Notes: generated by a model not told the origin, from the sequence alone. Shown: positions 1-6,881, numbered from the stretch's first letter. The stretch is 11,222 nt of DNA from an uncultured bacterium (GCA_903844835.1 CAIMUU010000028.1:1-11222), one strand, 5' to 3'. Numbers and translations: made by a program.

Positions 1-1
1 A

Positions 2-829
2 TCAACCCGAAACACAGCGTATATAGACTAGAGCAGATTTTGTATGTGTCCCCAAGTATCTAAAATTACCGTCGAATGTCACGTCGTTCACAAGTGAGCT
101 AGTAGACTCCGTAGATGACAAGTAAGTAGTATTGGCACCAAAATTATTCCCATAAGTAACACGGCCAGAGTAGATTGCGAGCAACTCTTGCATATTAGGC
201 AACCTACCGCCTAACACTTTGCAAGCATTTTGAGCTGGATAATTTGAGAAACTGACAGCTGGGTTTGTTTGAGGATTGACTAGTGACATATTTGAGAGAT
301 AGTTTGGGTCAAGACCAATTGCGCTCTGGGGTGATGCGTCCGCGTCGTTACTAATCTTGTATTCATATCTAGTACTTAAATCAGTGTTTCTAACAAGTTT
401 TCCCGCCAAGGCAGTTGCCGCGATGCCAACTATCCAATCGTTCACCAAAACAGTAGCCGTGCTGTCTGTGACACGATAAGTCGTGCCATTATTTGTAGCA
501 TCCAAACTGAATGTTCTTGGATTAGTTGAATTATTCGGTGTGTAGGTATAGGTATTACCAGAACTTGATTTTATACATTTGTTTGTTGAGCTGTCTGGTA
601 TGGCACAGTTAATGGTGGCTGGGTAATAGTCATTAACGTCAGTGGTTTGAAATAGTTTTAGTAGCGTAGCAGCGCTAGATAAATCAGATTGGAGCGAAGC
701 AGTAGTGGCTCGAGAAGAAACACCGGTGTAGCTAACTAGGGTTATGGCAGCGAGGATACCGATTATTGCAATGACGACTAATAATTCGATTATCGTAAAA
801 CCATTGGCTTCGGTAATTACTTTTTTCAT
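2..829 (-). CDS. type IV pilin-like protein with Lcl/DUF1566-like C-terminal domain (pilin 1)
   Basis: A 275-residue prepilin-like protein, probably assembled at the cell envelope by type IV pilus machinery. The leader is 10 residues (MKKVITEANG), followed by prepilinase site G10^F11 with Glu at mature position 5 (FTIIE). A hydrophobic helix spans about 11-34. Residues 35-130 match the middle region of the two neighbouring pilins, including a Cys pair (C75, C85). The C-terminal part, about 195-273, resembles Lcl_C/DUF1566 (C-type-lectin-like) domains: GGRLPNMQELLAIY, YLSSTES, and a final IRCVSG. An ATG 46 codons upstream (967) is in frame, but its extension is not leader-like and would cover the -10 box. 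The ATG at 829 gives a typical leader and sits 7 bases after a TATAAT, so I chose 829. It is the last of three pilin genes on this strand, 47 bases after pilin 2. The stop is TGA. Pilin identity is confident; the C-terminal fold is less so. Confidence 0.85.
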   Translation of the reverse strand: MKKVITEANGFTIIELLVVIAIIGILAAITLVSYTGVSSRATTASLQSDLSSAATLLKLFQTTDVNDYYPATINCAIPDSSTNKCIKSSSGNTYTYTPNNSTNPRTFSLDATNNGTTYRVTDSTATVLVNDWIVGIAATALAGKLVRNTDLSTRYEYKISNDADASPQSAIGLDPNYLSNMSLVNPQTNPAVSFSNYPAQNACKVLGGRLPNMQELLAIYSGRVTYGNNFGANTTYLSSTESTSSLVNDVTFDGNFRYLGTHTKSALVYIRCVSG

Positions 830-836
830 TAAGTAA

Positions 837-865
837 ATTATAGCATGAGCAAAATCAATTGGGAA
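837..865 (-). promoter_or_regulatory. extended -10 promoter for pilin 1, leaderless
   Basis: On the minus strand TGC-TATAAT occupies 845-837, with a weak -35 (TTCCCA, 865-860) at 17-base spacing. Only 7 bases separate the hexamer from the ATG, so transcription would start at or next to the start codon, and there is no room for a Shine-Dalgarno sequence. The 24 bases around the box and start (823-846) are identical to those of pilin 3 (2786-2809), indicating a duplicated promoter. Confidence 0.65.
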
Positions 866-876
866 AAACACAGAAA

Positions 877-1887
877 TTAGTTTGCTATACAGCGAATGGA
901 CCAGGCACCGTCTTTGCCGTAAGCAGTACGATATACGGTAGGATAACCAGACAGGTTGCGAATCCATGCAGTAGTGTTGGACTCCGAACTAGTCCAAAAT
1001 AAAGTGCCCGTCAATAAGCCACTGAAGGACCCACCACTACTTCGAGTCCCAGCAAACAAAATGTCCAAACCAGATGCTCCACCAGGCTTCATTTGAGTTC
1101 CCTGTGTAGTCCCTCGCCAATCATTAGTTACATCCGCCTGCGCCTGTGTCATCCCAAGTTGGACTTCAAGTATCTTCCAGTCATTGTCAGTTGGAATATG
1201 GGAGTTAGTTGGGCAGATGCCTTGAGCTCCTGGAGTAGTAACGTATTGCATGGCTTCGTTCCATTGATAGAGAGCGCCATAGGTTGTGCAATTAGCTTCA
1301 GTATCGCTGTAGCAGTATTTCTCTAGGATGGAGTTGTTAGTTTGGTTGGTTGCACCAGTTACCATAGTACCGACATTGAGGTTAGTCTTGGCCCAGGTTT
1401 GGGTGCCGATGGTTAGCCAGTTAGCATTAGTCGCATAAGCTGAGATGGCAGGGGCAGATGTTTCGGTAACGTGGTAGATAGTAGTGCCGTTAGTTGCAGT
1501 TAATGTGAAGACTCTAGGGTTGGAAGTGTTTAATGATGAATAGGAATATGTTGTAGAGCCACTGGTCTTTAGGCACTTGTTGGTAGTACTGTCAGGAATG
1601 GCACAGTTGATGGTGTCTGGGAAGTTACCGTCAGGATTGGTGACTTGAAAGACCTTAAGCAAAGCAGACGCATTTGACAAGTCGGTCTGGACTGAAGCGA
1701 GAGTCGCCCGGGCGGAAATGCCGGAATAGCTGACGAGGGTGATGGCGGCGAGGATACCTATTACTGCGATGACGACGAGGAGCTCGATGATGGTAAAGGC
1801 GCGAGCAGATTTTAGATTATGGATTTTAGATTTTAGGAGTTTAGTACAATTACCTGAAACAGTCAGTGATTTGTTATTTAACATCAT
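877..1887 (-). CDS. type IV pilin-like protein with Fibrobacter-type major paralogous domain (pilin 2)
   Basis: A 336-residue prepilin-like protein. The leader is about 30 residues and the likely cleavage is A30^F31 (SARA^FTIIE), so Ala replaces the usual Gly at -1. The hydrophobic helix is about 31-54. A middle region shared with pilin 1 includes C94 and C104. Residues about 158-334 match the Fib_succ_major pattern (TIGR02145/PF09603 as I recall it): IGTQTWAKTNLNVGT, YGALYQWNEAM, GICPTNSHIPTDNDWKILE, DWRGT, FWTSSES, AWIRNLSG and final WSIRCIAN. That domain occurs in surface proteins with a C-type-lectin-like fold. The ATG overlaps the TGA of pilin 3 by four bases (ATGA), so translation is probably coupled; a second ATG follows immediately. 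The leader contains KSKIHNLKS, encoded by an AT-rich direct repeat. Probably a minor pilin or pilus tip adhesin; the ligand is unknown. Confidence 0.88.
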   Translation of the reverse strand: MMLNNKSLTVSGNCTKLLKSKIHNLKSARAFTIIELLVVIAVIGILAAITLVSYSGISARATLASVQTDLSNASALLKVFQVTNPDGNFPDTINCAIPDSTTNKCLKTSGSTTYSYSSLNTSNPRVFTLTATNGTTIYHVTETSAPAISAYATNANWLTIGTQTWAKTNLNVGTMVTGATNQTNNSILEKYCYSDTEANCTTYGALYQWNEAMQYVTTPGAQGICPTNSHIPTDNDWKILEVQLGMTQAQADVTNDWRGTTQGTQMKPGGASGLDILFAGTRSSGGSFSGLLTGTLFWTSSESNTTAWIRNLSGYPTVYRTAYGKDGAWSIRCIAN

Positions 1888-2792
1888 AGATTGGCCTTTG
1901 CTGTGATGTTAAACCAGCTGTTGGCATAACCACTCATTATTGTGTCCATTGTGGCTTTGGTTGGTTCGTTGCCAGCGCCAAAGGCTGCGGTTAGGTCAAA
2001 AACAGACCAGTATTTTACATAATTAGTGGTCCAAGCCGAACTTCTACTATCCTGTAATTTTGTATACATATTTGTAGCATTTGGGTTCACGGTCCATACG
2101 CCGCTTAGTCTTGCATAAGAACCAAACGTAGTTGTATTAACAATCCCCTGGCCTAAACCGTCATTAAGAACAAAATAAACACTAGAAGAGTCAACTTTGG
2201 CGAAGACTGAATAATATAGAATGTGAGATTTATAATTCGAATAATTAGCTATAAATTGTATGGGACCAGCATATTGGGCGGCGGCAGTAAAGTAACACTC
2301 ATTATTTAGCGCAAACAAGGTAGTCGCCGATGGAGTCCACCCCACCGTCCCATTACCAAAATCCCCATTAGTAACAAGATTCTGTAGACAAACACCTTTG
2401 GAGGGTTGAGTAGTAGCATCTACGGCATAGGTATTAGAACCCTTCTTGTATTGTAGACAGAAGTTCTTTGGATTAGAAGTATTGTCTGGTATGTAGATAA
2501 TACTGTCCATTGATTGGCTTGGTGATATACCTTTACCATTGTTAGCTAGAGCTAGGGTTGCAGGAAAGCTGTCAGTGGTTGCTTGGTCTAGTCTTAGGGC
2601 GGTAGATGCACTGGATAGGTCGGATTGCATGGTAGCTATGGTAGCTCGGGAAGAAACACCGGAATAACTGACGAGGGTTATGGCGGCGAGGATGGCTATT
2701 ACAGAGATGACAACTAATAATTCGATTATTGTAAATCCTGAGCGTAGTCGAAGGATTGTGAAGCCAACCAGGCTGGAAAGATGTCTTTTCAT
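1884..2792 (-). CDS. type IV pilin-like protein with jelly-roll/phage-tail-like C-terminal region (pilin 3)
   Basis: A 302-residue prepilin-like protein and the first gene of the pilin cluster. The leader contains two similar sites, G10-FTIL and G19-FTIIE. Only the second has Glu at mature position 5 and a following hydrophobic helix (20-43), so cleavage at G19^F20 is expected. The middle region (44-135) is shared with pilins 1 and 2; C112 and C135 may pair. From about 138 a new region begins (NLVTNGDFGNGTVGWTPS), typical of carbohydrate-binding-module/jelly-roll domains. It ends with KYWSVFDLTAAFGAGNEPTK (260-279), a signature I know from phage tail and tail-fibre-like proteins. The start at 2792 is placed 7 bases after an extended -10 box. 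The stop overlaps pilin 2's start. Likely a surface-binding minor pilin; the target is not visible in the sequence. Confidence 0.85.
   Translation of the reverse strand: MKRHLSSLVGFTILRLRSGFTIIELLVVISVIAILAAITLVSYSGVSSRATIATMQSDLSSASTALRLDQATTDSFPATLALANNGKGISPSQSMDSIIYIPDNTSNPKNFCLQYKKGSNTYAVDATTQPSKGVCLQNLVTNGDFGNGTVGWTPSATTLFALNNECYFTAAAQYAGPIQFIANYSNYKSHILYYSVFAKVDSSSVYFVLNDGLGQGIVNTTTFGSYARLSGVWTVNPNATNMYTKLQDSRSSAWTTNYVKYWSVFDLTAAFGAGNEPTKATMDTIMSGYANSWFNITAKANL
2734..2757. repeat. short palindromic-ended repeat inside the pilin 3 leader
   Basis: A 24-base unit with arms AATCCT/AGGATT around a core that reads CTTCGACTACGCTCAGGAT on the minus strand. It encodes ILRLRSGF in pilin 3. The imperfect 11-base direct repeats ATTGTRAAKCC (2728-2738 and 2755-2765) lie exactly 27 bases apart, so the reading frame is kept and GFTI is duplicated. 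A related copy is at 9322-9340. Confidence 0.7.
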
Positions 2793-2799
2793 TAAGTAA

Positions 2800-2808
2800 A
2801 TTATAGCA
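2800..2808 (-). promoter_or_regulatory. extended -10 promoter for the pilin operon, leaderless
   Basis: TGC-TATAAT on the minus strand (2808-2800) with 7 bases to the ATG at 2792. No good -35 is visible (TAGCCT at 17-base spacing). No strong terminator separates it from tig upstream, so some read-through is possible. Confidence 0.65.
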
Positions 2809-2850
2809 TTAGCTGAATGAATAGGCTAAAGCTGATAAATTTACAAGAAA

Positions 2851-4137
2851 TTACTTTTTATTCAACTCAACTAGCCTATCGACAGTCTTTTCGGTCAATA
2901 ATCGATTAGCGATATCACGTCGAACTTCGGGTTGCTCAAATTGCTTCAGCGCCTCGGGATTTTTACCATATTGTTGGCGAAACAAATCGACATGCGCCTC
3001 TAATTCTTCGTTAGTAGCCGTAATCTTTTCAATCTTACTAAGTTCAGCCAGTGCCAAGCCAGCCTGAACGCGCTTGGTTGCAATATCCTTGACCTCAGTC
3101 TCAAGCCACTTCTCTTTTGATTCAAAACCTTTGTTTTGCAAATATTGCTCAATCGTTAGACTTTGATACATCAAATTGTTGATAAAATCTTGCTCAATCG
3201 ATTTTGCTTGGTCAGTAATCAAAATTTCAGGTGTTGGCACGTGACTAATCTCGACTAGTTGCTTGACTAAGTCGTCCTTGAGTTTGTCGTTAATCTCACG
3301 CTCTTTTTGCGAAGTTAGCTCGCGCTTAATATCAGCCTTTAGTTCAGACACTGTCTTAAATGGACCGGCTTTGACAGCAAAGGCGTCATCAACTTCGGGC
3401 AAAACAACTTCTTTGATAGATTTAATCGTATTTGTAAATGTTACTTTTTGGCCCTTAAGTTCTGGCGAATTGTAATCAGCAGGAAAAACCAAATCTAGAT
3501 CAAACGTCTCACCTATTTTGTGACCAATAACACCAGATTCAAATCCAGGGATGAACTGATTTGAGCCAAGAGTTAAACTGTAATCTCTGCCAGTGCCACC
3601 ATCAAAGGCAACCCCATCTTTTTTACCGACAAAATCGATAACAGTTTCATCGCCTAAAATCGCTGGTCGAGTAACAGATTTTTTCTCAGCAAAACCTGTG
3701 CGCATTCGTCCAATAATGTCGTCAATCTCAGATTCTTTGACTTCAACTTTTTCAGTTTTAACTTTTAGCTTCTTGTAATTACCCAGTTTAACAATCGGCA
3801 ATACCTCGGCCTCAGCAGTAAATTCCAACATTTCACCTGGTACAAATTTCTTAACCTCTACGGTTGGGCGGTCAAGGGCTTGAATTTTGTTTTCGGTAAA
3901 CACCTCGGCTACCGCCTTACTGATTGCATCATTAATCGTCTGCTCCTGTAATTCATTTGGGTCAATATTCCTAGCAGCAACTGCAACCGGCGTCTTACCC
4001 TTACGAAAGCCCGGGACCTTTACGTCGCGCGCTAACTTAGCCGTGGCGACCTGAGACGCTATTGCCAAAGATTCAGCGTCTAGCAAAATAGTAACCATAA
4101 CTTTTGTATCAGATATATTTTTAATAGATGTCTTCAT
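2851..4137 (-). CDS. tig: trigger factor (ribosome-bound chaperone and peptidyl-prolyl isomerase)
   Basis: A 428-residue protein with full trigger-factor architecture, binding nascent chains at the ribosome exit tunnel in the cytoplasm. The N-terminal ribosome-binding domain (about 1-115) contains the signature loop VPGFRKGKTP (41-50; GFRKGK docks at ribosomal protein L23). An FKBP-type PPIase domain lies at about 160-243 (GDETVIDFVGKKDG, LGSNQFIPGFE, IKSIKEV). The rest is the helical C-terminal substrate-binding arm, ending ...VELNKK. Length is normal for the family. It has a clear Shine-Dalgarno AAGGAG (4148-4143), 5 bases before the ATG, and lies 15 bases after hisS, so the two are probably co-transcribed. 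Identification is secure. Confidence 0.97.
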   Translation of the reverse strand: MKTSIKNISDTKVMVTILLDAESLAIASQVATAKLARDVKVPGFRKGKTPVAVAARNIDPNELQEQTINDAISKAVAEVFTENKIQALDRPTVEVKKFVPGEMLEFTAEAEVLPIVKLGNYKKLKVKTEKVEVKESEIDDIIGRMRTGFAEKKSVTRPAILGDETVIDFVGKKDGVAFDGGTGRDYSLTLGSNQFIPGFESGVIGHKIGETFDLDLVFPADYNSPELKGQKVTFTNTIKSIKEVVLPEVDDAFAVKAGPFKTVSELKADIKRELTSQKEREINDKLKDDLVKQLVEISHVPTPEILITDQAKSIEQDFINNLMYQSLTIEQYLQNKGFESKEKWLETEVKDIATKRVQAGLALAELSKIEKITATNEELEAHVDLFRQQYGKNPEALKQFEQPEVRRDIANRLLTEKTVDRLVELNKK

Positions 4138-4142
4138 ATTTA

Positions 4143-4148
4143 CTCCTT
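4143..4148 (-). promoter_or_regulatory. Shine-Dalgarno of tig
   Basis: AAGGAG lies 5 bases before the ATG, within the 15-base gap after hisS. It contrasts with the first genes of transcription units here, which lack such sites. Confidence 0.8.
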
Positions 4149-4152
4149 ATAT

Positions 4153-5445
4153 TTAACCCAAAATTTGATCAACAATACCAGCAAAATCCAACTTGAAATC
4201 TTTCGAATTTATAACATCTTTCAAGGCATACTTACCAGCCTTTACCTCATCTTCACCAACAAATATCATGTATGGAATAGCCTTTTTTAGGACATTCTTG
4301 AGCTGTTTATCTAGTTTTCGATCAGACAAATCTAACTCGACATTAATTCCTTTACTGCGAAGTTCATGCGCCAATTTAGTCGCCTCCTTAGCGGTATCGC
4401 CTAAAGTAGCAACATAAACATCGGTTGTCGATAATAACTTGGGCAATAGTTCGTGAACGGACAGGAAGTTCTCCATAGTCGTACCGCCTGGCGCCACGCC
4501 AACAGCTGATATTGGCTCAACGCCAAACGCACTAACCAGACCATCGTATCGGCCACCACCAAATAATGAACGATTATTCTCAGGGTGAGTATCATAAACC
4601 TCAAAGACCATTCCGGTGTAGTAGTCTAGGCCTCGCATCAAAGTGATATCAAAGGTAAGGTTTTTAATACCAGCTCGCTCAAGAAGTGTAAATAATTCCT
4701 GGACTTCACGAACACTAGAGCTATCTCGAATCTCGGCTGGCAAATCCGCCATCGTCTTGGCGCCAAGTAATGCCTCGACTTTTTTGAGGCCAATTTCGGC
4801 CCAATCGCCAAATATTTCAGTAGCTTGGTCAACAAAATCCTTATCGCTAATTTTGTCTTTTCTATCAAACAACTTGACCATCAGCTGTGCCTGCGGGGCA
4901 TCCAGTCCAAGATATTGCGCCATCATAAAATTAATCAATTTGCGATTGTTAATCTTTATTACATAATCACTTGATTTAGCACCAAATTCACGCATAATGC
5001 TATCTGATAAAATAATTACCTCTGCCTCGGCACCAACGCCATCAGAACCAAAAATATCAACATTTAACTGCCAAAATTCACGCTCACGACCGCGTTGTGG
5101 TCGTTCGTAGCGCATAAAGTTAGCAATTGAATATAGTCGGGCTGGATAAGCCAATTCTTGACGATGCGCCGCCACCATTCGACTGATACTTGGCGTCATC
5201 TCGGGACGAATAGCCACTTGTCGGCCACCTCTGTCGGTAAATGTATAGGTTTGCTCATTTACTAATTCTTGACCACTTTTTGCAGCATAAACTTCAATTG
5301 GCTCTAGCGTCGGCGCGCCGTATTCTTCATAACCAAATGACTTAGAAACTTTATGCCAAACCGAAAAAATATAATTCTGGACTCGCTTGCCCTCTGGATA
5401 ATAATCTCTTGCGCCCTTGTATGGTTGTGATGATAGAGTATTCAT
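4153..5445 (-). CDS. hisS: histidyl-tRNA synthetase, class IIa
   Basis: A 430-residue enzyme that charges tRNA-His with histidine using ATP. Visible elements: motif 1 region (GAPTLEPIEVYAAKSG, 43-58), RPEMTPSISR (80-89), motif 2 (MRYERPQRGRERE, 111-123), the HisA signature LMRGLDYYTG (269-278, with the catalytic-site Arg271), GGGRYDGLV (296-304), and an anticodon-binding alpha/beta domain (about 341-430). Length is normal. Oddity: motif 3, usually GxERL, reads VGVAPGGTTMENFL, so the ATP-contacting motif 3 Arg is replaced by Thr323. I re-translated this stretch from the DNA and it is not a reading-frame artefact. There is no Shine-Dalgarno before the ATG, and only a weak -10-like AT-rich stretch. 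tig follows 15 bases downstream. Family assignment is secure. Confidence 0.95.
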   Translation of the reverse strand: MNTLSSQPYKGARDYYPEGKRVQNYIFSVWHKVSKSFGYEEYGAPTLEPIEVYAAKSGQELVNEQTYTFTDRGGRQVAIRPEMTPSISRMVAAHRQELAYPARLYSIANFMRYERPQRGREREFWQLNVDIFGSDGVGAEAEVIILSDSIMREFGAKSSDYVIKINNRKLINFMMAQYLGLDAPQAQLMVKLFDRKDKISDKDFVDQATEIFGDWAEIGLKKVEALLGAKTMADLPAEIRDSSSVREVQELFTLLERAGIKNLTFDITLMRGLDYYTGMVFEVYDTHPENNRSLFGGGRYDGLVSAFGVEPISAVGVAPGGTTMENFLSVHELLPKLLSTTDVYVATLGDTAKEATKLAHELRSKGINVELDLSDRKLDKQLKNVLKKAIPYMIFVGEDEVKAGKYALKDVINSKDFKLDFAGIVDQILG

Positions 5446-5515
5446 TGACTTTATTTTTACATTTTTATCTGTTTATTGCAATATCCAGAAACGTCCGCTT
5501 GAATACTGCAGATAG

Positions 5516-5524
5516 TGCTATAAT
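5516..5524 (+). promoter_or_regulatory. extended -10 promoter for the DUF5652 gene, leaderless
   Basis: TGC-TATAAT lies 6 bases before the ATG at 5531, in the 85-base divergent gap with hisS. A TTGAAT at 5499-5504 is only 14 bases upstream, too close for a good -35. The extended -10 probably carries the promoter. Confidence 0.65.
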
Positions 5525-5530
5525 AAACAT

Positions 5531-5746
5531 ATGAATTATTTTGACTTACCATTTATGTTCATGCCAATTATTATTATCGCTTCACTTTGGTCGCTTTTCT
5601 GGAAAGGCACTGCATTATGGCACGCCGCCCGTAAAGGCAGTAGTATTTGGTTTATCCTACTGTTATTTGTCAATACGCTCGGTATTCTTGAAATTATTTA
5701 CCTGTTCGCCGTTGCCAAAGTCAAATCCGACAAACTATTTAAATAA
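5531..5746 (+). CDS. small two-helix membrane protein, DUF5652 family
   Basis: A 71-residue protein with two hydrophobic helices (about 9-26 and 39-62) and a charged tail. The conserved pattern is clear: W20-S-L-F-W-K-G-x-A-L-W-x-A-A-R-K-G, then WFILLLFVNTLGILEIIYLF. As I remember it, this is DUF5652, common in Patescibacteria and of unknown role. It sits in the membrane with a short basic loop between the helices. The start at 5531 is fixed by the -10 box six bases upstream. It is divergent from hisS and converges with the ydjM-like gene, overlapping it by 12 bases, with both proteins ending Leu-Phe-Lys. Another ORF in a different frame over the same bases lacks this family pattern. Confidence 0.85.
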   Translation: MNYFDLPFMFMPIIIIASLWSLFWKGTALWHAARKGSSIWFILLLFVNTLGILEIIYLFAVAKVKSDKLFK

Positions 5747-6235
5747 CCTGCTTAATTTGTGCCAGATAAGTCCATCAAATAGCAGATGACTGCCATATCC
5801 TATTACGGCTGCGCCATAGTAGATAGTCGTAATTGGCAGTAGTGTATCTTTGTATAAAAAGGGCACGATTAATATTGGTAAGGGCACTATTACCATCGCC
5901 CACAATCGGTGTGTCCAGCCACGATGGTGGCTAATTATTGGCAACATCGCAATTAGCCCTAAGTAGGCAGCAAGTTCAATCGCACCAAGCACAATCAATA
6001 GAACATCCAAAACAAAGGCAATGCCGAAGAATAAGTCCTGGGCCTTGCTGTTGGTATCAATATCGGGGAATATGGCAAATAACGCACCAACCACAAATAT
6101 CGCCGCTAAAACATGCCAATCCTGTAATAATCCGGCCGCTTCGGCTAATTTGTGGATTGGCAAAAACGAAATTGCCGCTGTATATGTCCCGATGCAGATA
6201 AACCCTCCAGCAACATGCCCCTTCCAGCCAGCCAT
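5735..6235 (-). CDS. YdjM/DUF457 family membrane-bound putative metal-dependent hydrolase
   Basis: A 166-residue integral membrane protein with the His/Asp signature of the YdjM (DUF457, PF04307) family: H7 in GHVAGG, FPDID (56-60), HHRGWTHRL (103-111) and GYGSHLLFDG (146-155). These conserved His/Asp residues are thought to bind metal at the membrane face; the substrate is not established for the family. About four hydrophobic helices (around 8-26, 39-56, 67-101 and 112-128, plus a C-terminal segment) surround the motifs. It lies 4 bases after the spoU-like gene, with a GGAG 11 bases before its ATG, so it is the second gene of that operon. Its end overlaps the convergent DUF5652 gene. Confidence 0.85.
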   Translation of the reverse strand: MAGWKGHVAGGFICIGTYTAAISFLPIHKLAEAAGLLQDWHVLAAIFVVGALFAIFPDIDTNSKAQDLFFGIAFVLDVLLIVLGAIELAAYLGLIAMLPIISHHRGWTHRLWAMVIVPLPILIVPFLYKDTLLPITTIYYGAAVIGYGSHLLFDGLIWHKLSRLFK

Positions 6236-6239
6236 AAAA

Positions 6240-6869
6240 TTATTTGCTCCCAGTTTTTATATCGCTAAGTACATTTTGTTGCACCCAAACATACATGGCA
6301 ATACCAGCCGCAACACCAACATTGACAGACCGAGTTGAGCCAAATTGCTCAATCATGACCGTCTTTTCGGCAACTTTTTGCATTTCATTACTTAGCCCTG
6401 GGCCTTCACCACCAAATACCAAAACGCACCTTGCTGGCAGTTTTGTTTCGGACAATTTTTCGGCACCAGGCAAGATGTCGATAGTAATAATTTTACGCTT
6501 TTGTAATTTCATATATTCAGCAAACTCAACTACACTGTCGTGCTGAATAATATTCATATATCTATCAGTCACCATAGCCCCACGACGATTCCAGTGATGC
6601 TTGCCAATAATATGAACAGCTTCGACATTGAATGCATTGGCCGCCCTGACAATCGTGCCGATATTCAAATCGTGTTGCCAATTTTCAATCGCAACATGAA
6701 GTGACGTCCGAGATTTTTCTAGATCAGCCTTAATTGACGAAACTGTCCAATAACGATATTTATCTAGAACATTACGCTTATCACCATTTGCCAATAATTC
6801 CACGTCAAATTGTGACCCAACTGGCCATGGCATGGGATGTGGTCCGACACCGATTTTTTTTTCTTCCAT
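6240..6869 (-). CDS. SpoU/TrmH-family RNA 2'-O-methyltransferase
   Basis: A SPOUT-fold methyltransferase that would transfer a methyl group from S-adenosylmethionine to a ribose 2'-OH in tRNA or rRNA. The three SpoU motifs are complete: motif 1 NWQHDLNIGTIVRAANAF (63-80, with N69 and R75), motif 2 VFGGEGPGLS (151-160), and motif 3 IEQFGSTRSVNVGVAAGIAM (173-192), the last contributing to the trefoil knot. I chose the ATG at 6869 (209 residues). The frame opens 27 bases upstream at a TTG (6896), but the ATG sits 6 bases after a TACAAT box, and the extra nine residues would come from the promoter. Target RNA and position cannot be told from sequence. It leads an operon with the ydjM-like gene. 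Confidence 0.9.
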   Translation of the reverse strand: MEEKKIGVGPHPMPWPVGSQFDVELLANGDKRNVLDKYRYWTVSSIKADLEKSRTSLHVAIENWQHDLNIGTIVRAANAFNVEAVHIIGKHHWNRRGAMVTDRYMNIIQHDSVVEFAEYMKLQKRKIITIDILPGAEKLSETKLPARCVLVFGGEGPGLSNEMQKVAEKTVMIEQFGSTRSVNVGVAAGIAMYVWVQQNVLSDIKTGSK

Positions 6870-6875
6870 TATGTT

Positions 6876-6881
6876 ATTGTA
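6876..6881 (-). promoter_or_regulatory. -10 box of the spoU-like gene, leaderless
   Basis: TACAAT on the minus strand is followed by 6 bases and the ATG. It lies just downstream of the terminator at 6892-6925. There is no extended TG and no clear -35. Confidence 0.5.

Noticed and set aside
830..967. N-terminal extension of pilin 1 from the ATG at 967
   Set aside because: It would overlap the end of pilin 2, cover the -10 box and put a non-leader-like 46 residues before a perfect 10-residue prepilin leader.
2..1886. UGA read as glycine (code 25)
   Set aside because: TGA ends pilin 1, and in pilin 3 forms a classic ATGA overlap; long genes contain no in-frame TGA.
5541..5789. 82-residue plus-strand ORF overlapping the DUF5652 gene
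   Set aside because: A different frame of the same bases; the DUF5652 frame has the promoter, two clean helices and the family pattern.
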